NCBI RefSeq assembly: GCF_024699075.1
Contig: NZ_JAILQF010000372.1
Span: 1 to 13,116 of the forward strand
Direction: 5' to 3'
DNA from: Butyrivibrio sp.
GTDB taxonomy: Bacteria > Bacillota_A > Clostridia > Lachnospirales > Lachnospiraceae
DNA: 13,116 nucleotides
Shown piece after piece: positions 6,279 through 12,267 of this stretch. How positions within the stretch are numbered: position 1 is the first letter of the stretch; each line of letters opens with the position of its first letter. A model generated the notes under the pieces. It ran no database searches. It was given only the letters and a program-made list of their open reading frames with translations, and was not told the origin of the DNA. Both the position numbers and the translations under genes were made by a program.

Positions 6279-7766
6279 ATGCGTTTAAAAACAAAGCTTA
6301 CAATAAGTGCAATAACTATGGTACTGCTGCCTTTGTTTCTTACCACCATGGCTTTTCTTGTCATTGGCGGTTTAATGAACGAAGGTAATACAAGAAATCT
6401 TATCTCAGATAATACCAGGTATACCAAGATAGCTGACAACATCTTCGAGCAGCTAAATGCTGATACTACGAATAATCCTGATATTATTTTAGACAAATCC
6501 TACCTCGATAAGATCAACGAACAGCTTCTTATTGAAGGCGGATATGTGATCGTGAGACAAGGTAGTGATACTATCAGTTATAATGGTTCTACTAATGATG
6601 ATAACGATCTAACCTTAATATTACCTGAATACGGAAGCGAAACTGATCATCTTAGCGGATTTTTGTACAATGATGAGAAGAAACTGATAAGGCAGTATGA
6701 CTTCACTTTATCTGATGGAACAACAGGATCTTTGTTCCTTGTATTTACTTCTCAGACCTTGATAGCTCCAAGATTTTTCAAATATTTGTTCTTCTCCATG
6801 TGCTTTATATTACTACTTACTTCTATAATCCTTACTGCATGGACAAGAAATGGCATATTTAAGCCGGTTGGCGAGCTCAATATAGCAATGCAGAAGATCA
6901 AGGACGGCAACTTCGATTACAGACTCAACGACTCAACCGAAAAGGGCGAATTTGGGGAAATGTACCGCAACTACGAAGACATGAGACTTCGCCTCAAGGA
7001 ATCCGCCCAGGAGAAGATAGAACACGAGCAGCAAAACAAGGAGCTTATCCGTAACATCTCCCACGATCTCAAGACACCTATTACCACTATTAGAGGCTAT
7101 GCAGAAGGTCTTATGGAAGGCGTTGCAACAACTCCTGAAAAGCAGCAAAAGTATCTCAAAACAATATATAATAAAGCTATTGATATGAATAATCTTATCA
7201 ATGAGCTGACACTGTATTCATCAATTGATAATAACAGGATTCCTTATAACTTCAGGAAACTCAATGTCGCAGACTATTTTGGAGACTGCGTAGAGGAAGT
7301 TGGAATGGATATGGAAGGCAGAGGCATCAAGCTCAACTATTCTAATCTGACAACACCTGATACAATAGTAATAGCAGATCCTGAACAGCTAAAGCGTGTC
7401 ATCAACAATATAGTTTCCAACTCTGTCAAATATATGGACAGAACAGATGGCAATGGCCAGATTGATATAAGGATCCTTGATGAAGTTGATTCCATAAGGA
7501 TCGAAGTTGAAGATAACGGCCGAGGCATAGCCCAGAAGGACCTTGCCAATATATTCGAACGTTTCTACAGAACCGATTCATCTCGCAATTCCAAACACCA
7601 GGGAAGCGGTATCGGTCTTTCTATAGTCAAAAAGATAATAGAGGATCATGGCGGTTACATTTGGGCGACCAGTCATGAAGGTGAAGGTACGACAATGCAT
7701 TTCGTACTTCGTAAATACTCAGAACCAGCAACAGGAGGATATGATGAGCAAAATACTGATAGTTGA
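6279..7766 (+). CDS. Membrane sensor histidine kinase
   Basis: A 495-residue two-component sensor kinase. TM1 is about residues 8-32, followed by an extracytoplasmic sensor of about 130 residues, TM2 (about 166-188) and a HAMP linker containing FKPVGELNIAMQKIKDGNF. The HisKA domain has the phospho-acceptor H262 in NISHDLKTP. The HATPase_c domain has the N box (INNIVSNSVKY), the G1 box (D412 in DNGRGIA), the F box (FERFYR) and the G2 box (GSGIGLSIV). All catalytic motifs are intact, so it should autophosphorylate and pass the phosphate to the regulator encoded next. The stimulus is unknown because the sensor region matches nothing I recognise and there is no PAS domain. The start ATG at 6279 has AAAGGA 10 bp upstream. 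Its 3' end overlaps the regulator gene by 23 bp. Confidence 0.95.
   Translation: MRLKTKLTISAITMVLLPLFLTTMAFLVIGGLMNEGNTRNLISDNTRYTKIADNIFEQLNADTTNNPDIILDKSYLDKINEQLLIEGGYVIVRQGSDTISYNGSTNDDNDLTLILPEYGSETDHLSGFLYNDEKKLIRQYDFTLSDGTTGSLFLVFTSQTLIAPRFFKYLFFSMCFILLLTSIILTAWTRNGIFKPVGELNIAMQKIKDGNFDYRLNDSTEKGEFGEMYRNYEDMRLRLKESAQEKIEHEQQNKELIRNISHDLKTPITTIRGYAEGLMEGVATTPEKQQKYLKTIYNKAIDMNNLINELTLYSSIDNNRIPYNFRKLNVADYFGDCVEEVGMDMEGRGIKLNYSNLTTPDTIVIADPEQLKRVINNIVSNSVKYMDRTDGNGQIDIRILDEVDSIRIEVEDNGRGIAQKDLANIFERFYRTDSSRNSKHQGSGIGLSIVKKIIEDHGGYIWATSHEGEGTTMHFVLRKYSEPATGGYDEQNTDS
7733..7738 (+). promoter_or_regulatory. Ribosome binding site that decides the regulator start
   Basis: A perfect AGGAGG lies within the 3' end of the kinase gene. 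Two ATGs follow in the same frame, at 7741 (2 bp away, too close) and 7744 (5 bp away). The second is preferred and gives the usual MSKILIVEDE start of response regulators. Confidence 0.8.
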
Positions 7767-8433
7767 AGATGAAGAAGCAATCGCTGATCTTGAAAAGGAT
7801 TATCTGGAACTTTCCGACTTTGAAGTTGAAATAGCAAACAGAGGAGATGTAGGCCTTCAGAAAGCCCTTTCTGAAGATTATGACCTTGTAATTCTCGATC
7901 TCATGCTCCCGGGCATGGACGGATTTGAGGTCTGCAAGCATATTCGTGAAAAGAAGGATATGCCAATCCTTATGGTATCAGCCAAGAAGGATGATATAGA
8001 CAAGATAAGAGGTCTTGGTCTAGGAGCAGATGACTATATCACAAAGCCCTTCTCCCCTTCAGAGCTTGTAGCACGTGTTAAGGCCCACCTTTCAAGATAC
8101 GACCGCCTTGTAGGATCAGGCACTACCAAGAATGATGTCATAGAGATAAGAGGTCTTAAGATAGACAAGACTGCAAGAAGAGTATACATTGACGGCGAAG
8201 AGAAGAGCTTTACAACCAAGGAATTCGATCTTCTTACCTTCCTTGCAGAAAATCCCAATCACGTATATACCAAGGAAGAACTCTTCAGAAAGATCTGGAA
8301 TATGGACTCTGTAGGTGATATCGCGACCGTAACAGTTCATATCAAGAAGATCCGTGAAAAGGTAGAACTTGATACCTCTAATCCTCAGTATATAGAAACA
8401 ATCTGGGGCGTTGGATACAGATTTAAAGCTTAA
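7744..8433 (+). CDS. OmpR/PhoB-family response regulator
   Basis: A 229-residue transcriptional regulator. The receiver domain (about residues 1-120) has the acidic pair E8-D9, the phospho-acceptor D52 in VILDLMLPGMDG, a switch serine in MVSAKK, and the conserved lysine in ITKPFSPSEL. The C-terminal winged-helix domain (about 130-228) carries FTTKEFDLLTFLAENP and ends in the classic ETIWGVGYRF. It should bind DNA as a dimer when phosphorylated by the kinase encoded upstream. I place the start at 7744 because an open extension to 7648 has no ribosome binding site and would add a 32-residue N-terminus foreign to the family. The 23-bp overlap with the kinase suggests translational coupling. Target genes are unknown; the inverted repeats before the operon are possible autoregulatory sites. 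The stop codon lies inside a direct repeat. Confidence 0.95.
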   Translation: MSKILIVEDEEAIADLEKDYLELSDFEVEIANRGDVGLQKALSEDYDLVILDLMLPGMDGFEVCKHIREKKDMPILMVSAKKDDIDKIRGLGLGADDYITKPFSPSELVARVKAHLSRYDRLVGSGTTKNDVIEIRGLKIDKTARRVYIDGEEKSFTTKEFDLLTFLAENPNHVYTKEELFRKIWNMDSVGDIATVTVHIKKIREKVELDTSNPQYIETIWGVGYRFKA

Positions 8434-8520
8434 TAGTTCGTATTATAATGATCAGGTACGAATTATAATGATCAGGTACAAATCAAAAGCTTAATAGTTC
8501 GTACTATAATGATCAGGTAC
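8426..8520 (+). repeat. Direct-repeat cluster that includes the regulator stop codon
   Basis: A 34-bp unit at 8426-8459 recurs at 8487-8520 with one mismatch. Its core, TATAATGATCAGGTAC, occurs three times (8444-8459, 8464-8479, 8505-8520), spaced 20 and 41 bp apart, as if built from a unit of about 20 bp. The first copy starts inside the last codons of the response regulator, so a second AAGCTTAATAG lies 61 bp downstream. Each outer unit can form a short hairpin with TTCGTA/GTACGg-type arms around the TATAAT. It resembles a local tandem duplication; no transposase or terminal repeats are present. Confidence 0.85.
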
Positions 8521-8551
8521 GGATCAAAAGTAAAATACTAATAATAAAGGC

Positions 8552-8593
8552 AGCCAGAAAACCCATCACCTAAAGGTAATGGGTTTTCTGGCT
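8552..8593. terminator. Bidirectional hairpin terminator between convergent operons
   Basis: AGCCAGAAAACCCAT (8552-8566) and ATGGGTTTTCTGGCT (8579-8593) form a perfect 15-bp stem, with a further ACC/GGT pairing in the loop. It sits between the response regulator (plus) and the glycosidase (minus). The flanking T-runs are modest on both sides, but length and position support a shared terminator. Confidence 0.8.
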
Positions 8594-8620
8594 ATCTAAT
8601 TATAAAGGATTAACCACTCT

Positions 8621-9589
8621 TTATCTGGAATAATGATTCTTAATACGCTCGTACTCCTCATCAGTTATAGGCATTACTGTTCCGTGCTTAAATCCATAAG
8701 GGAAAGAAAACTTTTGATCACTTCTTACAAAGCAGCCTGTTGCAATATCATCAGCAACAAAAGGTACATAGCCCTGCTCCTCCTTAATAGGAGTTCCATA
8801 GAAGTCGAGCATTACGCACCACTTGCCATCAGCCATCTTAAAGCATGTAGGAGCTTCGTACTGACCTTTTTCAAGTTTTAACATCTCCTTGTCAAAAGCA
8901 GGCATGTTCTCCCAGCCATTATCTTCTGCAAGTCCGCTCTCATTCTTTATTTCAAGACTCTTTGATCTCTCAAGATAGATATGGCCTTCTCCTGTATTCC
9001 ATTTGATAAAGCGGTAATACCAGCCCTTATCATATACAATGTTGGAATCGATTATCTGAGTTCCCTCTCTTCTTGCAAAAAGCTGAGGTTTTGAATAAGT
9101 CTCAAAATCAGATGTCCAGGCACAGTAAATAGCCATTCTGCGGTCCTTATCACCCTTTTTGACAGAAGACCAGTGAACCATGTACTGGTCCTTGTCTTCA
9201 TCGAAGATGATATCAGGAGCCCACGCACATCCAAATGTATCATCAACAACTCTTACAAGCTTTTGTTCTGACCAGTTAATTAGGTCATCTGACTTCCAAA
9301 GTGACAGATAAGGGCTTCCCTTCTGGTTGACTACATCCCAGCTGCCTTCATACTTGCCATTAAAGTGATTGGCAAGAGAGAGGTCAGTTGCAAGGATCAC
9401 GAACTTGTTGTCCCTGGTTCTTGCTATGCAAAAATCCCTTACACCTTCATCTCCCATTTTGGACCAAAGAACAGGTTCGCCGCCGTTAACGCTCTCCCAC
9501 GTATAGCCGTCTTTGGATAATCCGAAGTATACCTGCTCTCCGTCAGGTGTTGTCTTTTCTTTAAAATGCGCGAATAAATATGCCCCCAT
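8621..9589 (-). CDS. GH43-like glycoside hydrolase, cytoplasmic
   Basis: A 322-residue protein with the five-bladed beta-propeller pattern of glycoside hydrolase family 43 and relatives (beta-xylosidases, alpha-L-arabinofuranosidases). Blade motifs repeat as LSKDGYTWE, LWKSDDLINWS and AWTSDFETYS. Likely catalytic residues, by analogy with GH43, are D52 in GVRDF (base), D181 in IIDSNIVYD (pKa modulator) and E245 in QYEAP (acid); CAWAPDIIFD (120-129) is another typical segment. There is no signal peptide or binding module, so it probably acts inside the cell on imported oligosaccharides from hemicellulose. The start ATG follows AGGAGGG. The gene begins 38 bp after the murG stop on the same strand and ends 28 bp before the shared terminator, so it may be the last gene of that transcript. 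The exact substrate cannot be told. Confidence 0.8.
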   Translation of the reverse strand: MGAYLFAHFKEKTTPDGEQVYFGLSKDGYTWESVNGGEPVLWSKMGDEGVRDFCIARTRDNKFVILATDLSLANHFNGKYEGSWDVVNQKGSPYLSLWKSDDLINWSEQKLVRVVDDTFGCAWAPDIIFDEDKDQYMVHWSSVKKGDKDRRMAIYCAWTSDFETYSKPQLFARREGTQIIDSNIVYDKGWYYRFIKWNTGEGHIYLERSKSLEIKNESGLAEDNGWENMPAFDKEMLKLEKGQYEAPTCFKMADGKWCVMLDFYGTPIKEEQGYVPFVADDIATGCFVRSDQKFSFPYGFKHGTVMPITDEEYERIKNHYSR

Positions 9590-9627
9590 ATAGCCCTCCT
9601 GCTATATTATTTATGATGTTTTATGAC

Positions 9628-10698
9628 TTACTTACCTGCAGCTTCCTCGATAAGAGACATGATCGTATTAGTTGCATTCCTCTGACCTGAACCTGTCATT
9701 CTAGCCATATACTGGTCTCTGTTCTCATATATCTCATGAATCTTCTCGACAAGTATATCTTCATCAAGGTCCTCACTTAAGATAACCTCTGAAAAGCCCT
9801 GCTGCTCAAATGACTTTGCATTTAACACCTGATCTCCTCTTGAGTTCTTGCTTGAAAGCGGAATCAGAAGATTGGGCTTATGAAGAGCAAGAAGCTCACA
9901 AATAGAGTTGGCGCCGGCTCTTGATACTACGATGTCCGCAAGAGCAAAAAGATCTTTAAGTTCAGCTTTGACATATTCAAACTGCTTATAGCCTGGAATA
10001 TCCAGACGCATATTGTCCATCTTGTCCTTGCCGCAGATATGTATCACATTAAAATAAGGAAGTATCTTGGGAAGCGCTTCACGTACCACTTCATTAACAG
10101 ACTGCGCACCAAGGCTTCCGCCAATCACCATAAGAACAGGCTTTGAATCTGTAAATCCGCAAAGCTTCTTACCTTCAAGAGCCTTACCTGTCATAAGCTC
10201 ATCACGGATAGGTGTACCGGTAAGAACAGTCTTATCCTTAGGAAGATACTCCATTGTCTCCGGGAAGTTACAGCATATCTTCCTTGCGGAATGTACACAG
10301 AGCTTGTTGGCAAGACCCGGAGTAAGGTCTGATTCATGAAGTATACACGGAACGCCAAGCTTTGCTGCAGCATTAACTACAGGTACGCTTACAAATCCGC
10401 CCTTGGAAAAAAGGACATCCGGCTTCTCCTTCTTAATGATCTTTCTGGCCTCTGAAAATCCTTTGATAACCCTGAAAGGATCTGAGAAATTTTTGGCATC
10501 AAAATATCTGCGGAATTTACCTGTAGAAACCCCATAATACTTGATACCATAGTCAGCAATAAGCTTTTTCTCGATGCCATCATATGATCCAATATAGATA
10601 ACCTCATATCCCTTTTCTTTAAGATATGGTAAAAGAGCTAAATTGGGGGTAACATGACCCGCTGTTCCACCACCTGTAAGTACTATTTTCTTAGCCAA
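9628..10698 (-). CDS. murG: MurG, lipid II-forming N-acetylglucosaminyltransferase (TTG start)
   Basis: It transfers GlcNAc from UDP-GlcNAc to undecaprenyl-PP-MurNAc-pentapeptide (lipid I) to give lipid II, at the inner face of the membrane. The N-terminal domain starts with KKIVLTGGGTAGHVTPNLA, the glycine-rich lipid I-binding loop (GGGTAGH, residues 9-15). A second glycine loop, GGSLGAQ, is at 193-199, and the UDP-GlcNAc-binding segment SRAGANSICEL is near 260-270. Length from the chosen start is 356 residues, the normal size. I chose TTG at 10696-10698 because GAGG (10707-10710) lies 8 bp upstream and the protein then begins at the conserved KKIVLTGG; the upstream ATG at 10755 would add 19 unrelated residues and has no good ribosome binding site. 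It lies outside a division/cell-wall (dcw) cluster, between a TSCPD-domain gene and a glycosidase. Confidence 0.95.
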   Translation of the reverse strand: MAKKIVLTGGGTAGHVTPNLALLPYLKEKGYEVIYIGSYDGIEKKLIADYGIKYYGVSTGKFRRYFDAKNFSDPFRVIKGFSEARKIIKKEKPDVLFSKGGFVSVPVVNAAAKLGVPCILHESDLTPGLANKLCVHSARKICCNFPETMEYLPKDKTVLTGTPIRDELMTGKALEGKKLCGFTDSKPVLMVIGGSLGAQSVNEVVREALPKILPYFNVIHICGKDKMDNMRLDIPGYKQFEYVKAELKDLFALADIVVSRAGANSICELLALHKPNLLIPLSSKNSRGDQVLNAKSFEQQGFSEVILSEDLDEDILVEKIHEIYENRDQYMARMTGSGQRNATNTIMSLIEEAAGK

Positions 10699-10704
10699 AA
10701 TCAA

Positions 10705-10711
10705 CACCTCT
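10705..10711 (-). promoter_or_regulatory. Ribosome binding site fixing the TTG start of murG
   Basis: Reading the minus strand, AGAGGTG is followed by TTGATT and then TTG GCT AAG. The spacing of 8 bp from GAGG fits the TTG at 10698. Nearby GTG (10707) and TTG (10704) codons overlap or abut the Shine-Dalgarno and are unlikely starts. Confidence 0.75.
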
Positions 10712-10781
10712 AATTTATTATATGATGCAGATGCCAAAAGAATATTCAGCATCAATAACTACCGGATAATTCCGACAGCGC

Positions 10782-11030
10782 TCAAGCATTTACTGCTTGT
10801 CTAAGAGCTTTGGCAAGCTGATCAGGGCAGGAAGTCTGCTTGAAACCACACTTTATACCTTCAAGTTTTGAAATAGCATCCTGAGCTTTCATTCCCTCTA
10901 CAAGTCTTGATACACCCTGAAGGTTACCATTGCATCCGCCTGTGAATGAAACAGACTTTATGATATCACCGTCCATATCAAGCTTTATCTGCGTTGAGCA
11001 TGTGCCTTTAGTCTTGTAAACTGTTTCCAT
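10782..11030 (-). CDS. TSCPD-domain (TIGR03905-type) four-cysteine protein
   Basis: An 82-residue protein matching a small conserved family common in Firmicutes and named for its TSCPD motif. Four cysteines stand in family positions: GTCST, GGCNGN, IKCGFK and TSCPDQL. The same fold occurs as a domain near the C-terminus of some vitamin B12-dependent ribonucleotide reductases, where cysteines are thought to shuttle electrons or bind metal; the role of the stand-alone protein is not established. Size is typical and the gene looks complete. The ATG has AGGAGAAG about 7 bp upstream. The murG start lies 83 bp downstream on the same strand with no convincing terminator between, so read-through into murG is plausible. 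Confidence 0.85.
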   Translation of the reverse strand: METVYKTKGTCSTQIKLDMDGDIIKSVSFTGGCNGNLQGVSRLVEGMKAQDAISKLEGIKCGFKQTSCPDQLAKALRQAVNA

Positions 11031-11088
11031 TTAAATCTTCTCCTACTATATATCTGATGTGCCATTATTTGTCATTTTGCAATTTTTA

Positions 11089-11097
11089 ATTGTATCA
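11089..11097 (-). promoter_or_regulatory. Weak extended -10 candidate upstream of the TSCPD gene
   Basis: On the minus strand TGATACAAT matches an extended -10 (TGn plus TACAAT) and would give a leader of about 50 nt before the TSCPD-domain gene. The -35 region (TCGCAT at 17 bp) is poor, so this is tentative. Confidence 0.3.
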
Positions 11098-11118
11098 CAT
11101 TAGTCCTAAATATGCGAC

Positions 11119-11141
11119 TATGAGCTGACAGATCAGCATAG
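11119..11141 (-). other. Small hairpin between the CAP terminator and the TSCPD promoter region
   Basis: TATG(AG)CTGA and TCAGCATA on the plus strand are nearly perfect inverted repeats around a CAGA loop, with two unpaired bases in one arm. It lies downstream of the terminator T-tract. No T-run follows, and its role is unknown; it could be a second, weaker stop or an operator. Confidence 0.35.
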
Positions 11142-11143
11142 CC

Positions 11144-11175
11144 CAAACAAAAACCCCGCCGCATGAGCGACGGGG
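11144..11175 (-). terminator. Rho-independent terminator of the CAP-like gene
   Basis: On the minus strand CCCCGTCGC pairs with GCGGCGGGG (9 bp, one G-T pair) around a TCAT loop and is followed directly by TTTTTGTTT. It starts 61 bp after the CAP-like gene's stop codon. GC-rich stem, tetraloop and T-tract are all textbook. Confidence 0.92.
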
Positions 11176-11236
11176 CAAATAAGGGATTATATGAGCAAAA
11201 TATCATTTCCCAAATCTGAGATTAGAGGAAGTAATA

Positions 11237-11932
11237 TCAGCCTGCTACTACGAATACGAAGTATACGTTACCAGCTGCATCTGTTGCGATATGGCAACCA
11301 AAAGCTGATACGCTGCTATCTCCAAGTACATCCAAAGCATTTTTGTAATAAGCATTCATTACTGCTGGAGCAAGTGTTTCGTAAGGAATTCCTGAAGCAT
11401 ATGCTGCAGGAAGAGTGCAACATGCAAATCCACCTGTTGTATAGCTAAGACCATACTGATAGAAAAGTGTAGTCATTGTATTTGAAAGAGCGTCAACATT
11501 TCCACCTGACATGTATGTATTCATAATGTTAGTTGCAATAGAATCAAGATTCTTGTCATGTGCTACAGCGCCAAGACCTGAAGCTGCACGAAGTGTGCTG
11601 AGCTGTCCGGCTGCATAATCATGATAAGTTGTTGTAGCTGTTGTAGTAGTTGTAGTTGTTGTTGTAGTCTTTACAGAAGTTACTGCCTCACCTGCTGCTG
11701 CAGTTGCTGAAGGCTTACGGCCTTCCTTCTGTCCGTATGTAAGATAGTGATTGAGAAGTGCCTGAGCATCTGTTCCGCAAGCTGCTGCAACATCAGGATA
11801 AGTTGTTGCATAATATGTAGGATCGAACTCTGCTGCGTATGAAGTAAGAGTTGTAACTGATCCTGCGCCTGTTACGATCATTGCTGCTGCACCAAGTGCT
11901 GTTACGAATTTGATAAGCTTGTTTTTTAACAT
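11237..11932 (-). CDS. Secreted CAP/SCP-like domain protein with poly-Thr linker
   Basis: A 231-residue exported protein. It has a classic signal peptide (KNKLIK, a hydrophobic core at 9-29, then SYA-A with cleavage near residue 33/34). A module of about 40 residues follows, FDPTYYATTYPDV...LTYGQKEGRKPSA (36-76), of a repeat type seen in secreted clostridial proteins. A linker with 13 threonines in 14 positions (89-102) follows. The C-terminal 130 residues look like a divergent CAP domain (LSTLRAASGLGAVAHDKNLDSIATNI, then FGCHIATDAAGNVYFVFVVAG). The usual central W-x-x-S-x-x-H stretch of CAP proteins is not obvious. It presumably works at or outside the cell surface; its activity is unknown. 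The ATG has GGGAGGA about 8 bp upstream. It has its own promoter and terminator, so it is monocistronic. Family call is moderately sure. Confidence 0.75.
   Translation of the reverse strand: MLKNKLIKFVTALGAAAMIVTGAGSVTTLTSYAAEFDPTYYATTYPDVAAACGTDAQALLNHYLTYGQKEGRKPSATAAAGEAVTSVKTTTTTTTTTTATTTYHDYAAGQLSTLRAASGLGAVAHDKNLDSIATNIMNTYMSGGNVDALSNTMTTLFYQYGLSYTTGGFACCTLPAAYASGIPYETLAPAVMNAYYKNALDVLGDSSVSAFGCHIATDAAGNVYFVFVVAG
11627..11668 (-). repeat. ACN triplet run encoding the poly-threonine linker
   Basis: Fourteen codons, thirteen of them ACA or ACT, form a trinucleotide-like run in the CAP-like gene. It keeps frame, so slippage would change linker length without disrupting the protein. Such Thr-rich linkers are often O-glycosylated or simply flexible. 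Confidence 0.85.
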
Positions 11933-12032
11933 TGAATTTTCCTCCCAACGAATGGCTAAAAAAAATTATTAGTGACAGTCAAAAAATCTTTGACCATTTT
12001 CGTGTTTGCGATCTCCCTCAAACAGTAATTAG

Positions 12033-12060
12033 ATTATATATTAAAGTTTATAAAAGTAAA
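12033..12060 (-). promoter_or_regulatory. Promoter of the CAP-like gene
   Basis: On the minus strand TTTACT (12055-12060), a 16-bp spacer and a perfect TATAAT (12033-12038) point toward the CAP-like gene. The leader would be about 95 nt, long enough to contain the small hairpin noted in the region. Confidence 0.65.
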
Positions 12061-12122
12061 CACTTTTCCGACGAAATGACAATTTTTTGGGACGAACGAC
12101 ATATTTTTGTGTTTTTTAACGC

Positions 12123-12172
12123 TTTTTGGTATATTATTAATCTATATATAAGCCATTAGCAATTACCAAAAA
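12123..12172. promoter_or_regulatory. Widely spaced inverted repeat upstream of the fba promoter
   Basis: TTTTTGGTA (12123-12131) and TACCAAAAA (12164-12172) are perfect 9-bp inverted repeats separated by 32 bp. The half-sites are 41 bp centre to centre, close to four helical turns. The right half-site ends 3 bp before the fba -35 box. It could be a pair of operator half-sites or a stem in an upstream transcript. Confidence 0.45.
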
Positions 12173-12175
12173 ACA

Positions 12176-12204
12176 TTTCCATTTATTTAATGGTATGCTA
12201 TAAT
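12176..12204 (+). promoter_or_regulatory. Extended -10 promoter of fba
   Basis: TTTCCA (12176-12181), a 17-bp spacer ending in TGC, and a perfect TATAAT (12199-12204) form a strong extended -10 promoter. Transcription would start near 12211, giving a leader of about 57 nt with an AGAAGGAGG ribosome binding site at 12251-12259. Confidence 0.75.
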
Positions 12205-12209
12205 TTCAC

Positions 12210-12227
12210 TGTGATATTATTTTCACA
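12210..12227. promoter_or_regulatory. TGTGA-N8-TCACA dyad at the predicted fba transcription start
   Basis: A perfect 5-bp dyad, TGTGA (12210-12214) and TCACA (12223-12227), lies on the predicted start site. The half-sites match those of CRP/FNR-type operators, but the spacer is 8 rather than 6 bp. A repressor site or a leader hairpin are both possible. Confidence 0.4.
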
Positions 12228-12267
12228 ATCAATTTTGAACCTGTTATTTTAGAAGGAGGATTTCATT

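Larger units (their letters stand above)
11933..12267. other. 335-bp divergent control region between the CAP-like gene and fba
   Basis: No credible gene is visible. It holds the minus-strand promoter of the CAP-like gene, the plus-strand promoter of the aldolase gene, and two inverted repeats next to the latter. On the minus strand the CAP-gene leader also contains a short hairpin (GTCAAA/TTTGAC, about 11977-11994). An open frame on the plus strand (11932-12159, TTG start) runs over the CAP promoter and looks fortuitous. Confidence 0.7.

Noticed and set aside
7648..7743. N-terminal extension of the response regulator
   Set aside because: No Shine-Dalgarno and 32 residues foreign to the family; the AGGAGG at 7733-7738 fixes the start at 7744.
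8426..8520. CRISPR array
   Set aside because: Only two to three short units with unequal spacing, no spacers of uniform length and no cas genes in the window.
10717..10722. TATAAT on the minus strand just before murG, as a promoter
   Set aside because: The transcript would begin at or inside the Shine-Dalgarno (10707-10710), and there is no acceptable -35 box.
11932..12159. 75-residue open frame on the plus strand in the CAP/fba intergenic region
   Set aside because: TTG start with no ribosome binding site, AT-driven composition, and it overlies the clear minus-strand promoter of the CAP-like gene.
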